From contig JACBWW010000085.1 of the NCBI GenBank assembly GCA_020086605.1, positions 726,230 to 790,229 of the forward strand: a DNA stretch of 64,000 nt, given 5' to 3'. Both the position numbers and the translations under genes were made by a program. The stretch comes from Lanius collurio. Taxonomy: Eukaryota; Chordata; Aves; Passeriformes; Laniidae. Of this stretch, positions 61,920 to 64,000 are shown one piece after another. Positions within the stretch are counted from its first letter, which is position 1. Each line of letters opens with the position of its first letter. Under the pieces are notes generated by a model. That model did not search any database, was not told where the DNA came from, and was given only the letters and a program-made list of their open reading frames with translations.

Positions 61920-64000
61920 TAATATTCTTATGGGAACCACAGCAGTTGTTTATGTGGCAAAGCCTAGAAACCAGGAAAAGCAAATGGTGACAGCACAGGT
62001 GGCTGTGGGCCACCAGTGAGCTCGCCAGCTCTGCCAGAGAACCCTCGTATCTAAAGTTTTTTGTTAAAAAGTGTCTCAGTGGCACACAAACCACCCTTCC
62101 CAAGGCCAAGGGCAAACCAAGGTGTATGATTTTTCAGGGGAACAAAGCTCACCAGTTTTGTCAAACTGGGGTTTGAAGGAAGCTTAGAGAAGTGCATGGG
62201 CTCAAAGATCCTTCTGAATGTAAGTGCTCCTGATTGAGTGCAAAGAATATCTTCCCATTTTTGTTTGGAATGGTTTCCTCTAGTGGCACGAATGTCTTTT
62301 TGATACCTACAGTGCATTACACTACTTGTTCTGTTGCTGACCTGTTCTGGCCAGGAAGGCCACGGGCCCCAAAACATTCACATGTAACTGGCTCACCCCA
62401 AATGCAATTCGAGATCCCCATAACCCCAAAGCATCTCGGTCACTCTGCTGTCCCCACGGCCAGAGCTCCTGCAGGCACCCGGGCTGCTGGACAGGCTCTG
62501 TCAGGTTTGGTGCCTCTTGGACAATTCCCAGCCTCTGGTGCCAAACTGTGCATTTTTCACCCCTGGGACTTGTCTCCTGGAGGAACACTGAAGCAAATTC
62601 TCATTTTTTTCAGCAGTCTCTCCTGCTTCCAGGAGCTCTGGAGCCGCGGTGGCGTGGGAGGGGTGGGAGGAGGGACTGATCTGCTGGGGGCAGCTGGAGC
62701 CCTTCAGCAGCACTGAAGGGGAGTTTGCTGCTGGCTGACGGTGCAGGGGGACACTGGGGGCCCTCTCTGAAGTGCTGCTGCTGACCAGATGTTAAAGCAG
62801 GATCCCACCTGCCCAGCTCTGCTGTAAGAGAAGGTGCAAGTTCCCAGACATGAGACAGCAAACCCAACCTCTCAGGCTTTGTGTGCAGCTGCCTTGAACC
62901 TCAGGGGCACTCCCTGACACCTGCACTGCCACGGGACTCAGGGGCACCGTTTGCACGCTGGACCCTTCCCCATGCCGGGCTCATGAGGACAGACCTTGGC
63001 ACCAGCTGTGTTGCCCTTTCCAGCCCTTTCAGCCTTCCATTGCATTGAGACTGCTGTTTGGGTTGACCTCTCAGCACTGTTACTGCCACCAGGCTAAAAC
63101 CATTGTCTCCTCAAATGTTTGGTTTTTGCTTAAAGCACAGCCTGCCACATGAACAGGAGCTGCCAAGGCAGAGGCTCTTGGACACCCAATTTCCCTGGCA
63201 GTGGCTGCTGCAGGGGTTGGTTGTAGGGCCAGCTTTCCTTCCTGCTGGTTTTGTTTTCTCCTGTACAGATCCTGCTTGCCCAGCCACCAGCTGGGCCCGT
63301 GGCAGCACAGCAGTTTGCAGGGCAGGAGAAACCTGTGACAAACAAAAATGAACCCTAAGTGAGATGTGTGCCCGACAGCAGGAAAACTTGTCTGGTGCAT
63401 GTCCCCAAAGCAGGATTAGCTGTGGGCACAGAGGGTACCACACAGCTCAGCTGAAGGCACAGGGATCAGGATTGGCAGTTCCTTCTCCTAATGGCACATC
63501 ACACCTTTTTGTGTGGTTCTCCTGAGACCTGAGAGCTCTGTGATGCTCAGGGGAATATGTAAAAGCCCTTGCATTCCCTTGGAAGGACAGCTCCAACCCC
63601 CAGCTCTCCTTTGCTAAGGGACACGTAGGTGATTTCTGTGGGATTTGCAAACTTGTGCTCGGCATTGAGGGTGGGAAGTGGGCAAAGCAGAGTTAGCCCA
63701 GCTGTAAATCCCTGGAAATGAGAATGGGGTAAACTGCAGGGATTTGTGCCCAGCAGTTGGCAGGACTGTGGTGCAAAGTCAGGACATGCAGGCAGGAAGG
63801 GCACAGCACCCCTACCTCCCATCCCACCTCCCCTTTCCCTTCTCACACTGTGGGTTTGGCACCAGACCTGGGGTTTCCTTGTGGTGCTGACCAAAGAGAG
63901 GGATGGACTGGCCCTCTTCCCCATCCCAAAAACTGCCCCTCCAAGGCAACTTCGGTTGTAGTTGCACTAATGATGGATGTTAAGCAGTGATGTCGGGTAG

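Larger units (their letters stand above)
61067..64000 (+). other. ZNF618: ZNF618 3' UTR (continues to or past window end)
   Basis: Non-coding sequence after the stop codon. It starts AT-rich, with ATTAAA at 61078 and a TA-rich tract at about 61181-61214, then becomes mixed in composition. No canonical AATAAA is seen on the + strand from the stop to 64000. A plausible proximal poly(A) signal lies at 61914. No repeat or second gene is recognised. Open frames here are short and lack coding character. If only the distal site is used, the transcript end lies outside the window. Confidence 0.7.

Overview
The window is vertebrate nuclear DNA, most likely from a bird. Short coding exons with canonical AG/GT borders are separated by long introns, and the introns hold truncated CR1 LINE copies whose 3' ends carry the 'gattctgtgattctgtg' type repeat. 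Several copies are of a kind common in songbirds, so a passerine is my best guess (inference from repeats only).

One gene explains all convincing coding sequence: ZNF618, on the + strand. The window enters upstream of the first visible coding exon (1244-1500), so the promoter, 5' UTR and N-terminal codons lie outside. I can place 12 coding exons: 1244-1500, 5519-5614, 8652-8729 (zinc finger 1), 29169-29258 (finger 2), 30559-30594, 31340-31417, 32405-32494 (finger 3), 38250-38465, 41093-41176, 53407-53484 (finger 4), 58676-58777 and the large terminal exon 59553-61066. Joined, they give an open frame of about 906 residues ending at TAA 61064-61066. A 3' UTR follows, probably to the window end. 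Two further small exons look credible as cassette exons (42257-42313 and 49041-49085). Several weaker symmetric candidates are listed as findings.

The predicted protein has an acidic N-terminal part with SUMO-consensus-like sites, four C2H2 fingers each on its own exon, flexible Ser-rich linkers, and a C-terminal 500-residue domain that looks like a domesticated hAT transposase with a recognisable C-terminal dimerisation segment. ZNF618 is known as a chromatin protein that works with UHRF2 at 5-hydroxymethylcytosine. Every intron after the first visible exon interrupts a codon after its first base, so internal exons can be skipped or added without changing frame.

Layout: 1-8.6 kb holds three exons, with CR1 pieces between them. 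8.7-29.2 kb is one 20.4-kb intron with an assembly gap (14808-15205) inside a CpG-rich patch. 29-41 kb holds seven exons, a CTCF-like site and one copy of an 83-bp repeat. 41-53 kb is a 12-kb intron with the cassette exons, the second 83-bp copy and an LTR-like insertion. 53-61 kb holds the last three exons, and 61-64 kb is 3' UTR. I see no second protein gene, no tRNA or rRNA gene, and no CRISPR array. The numerous other open frames are short, lie in introns or repeats, or are antisense shadows.
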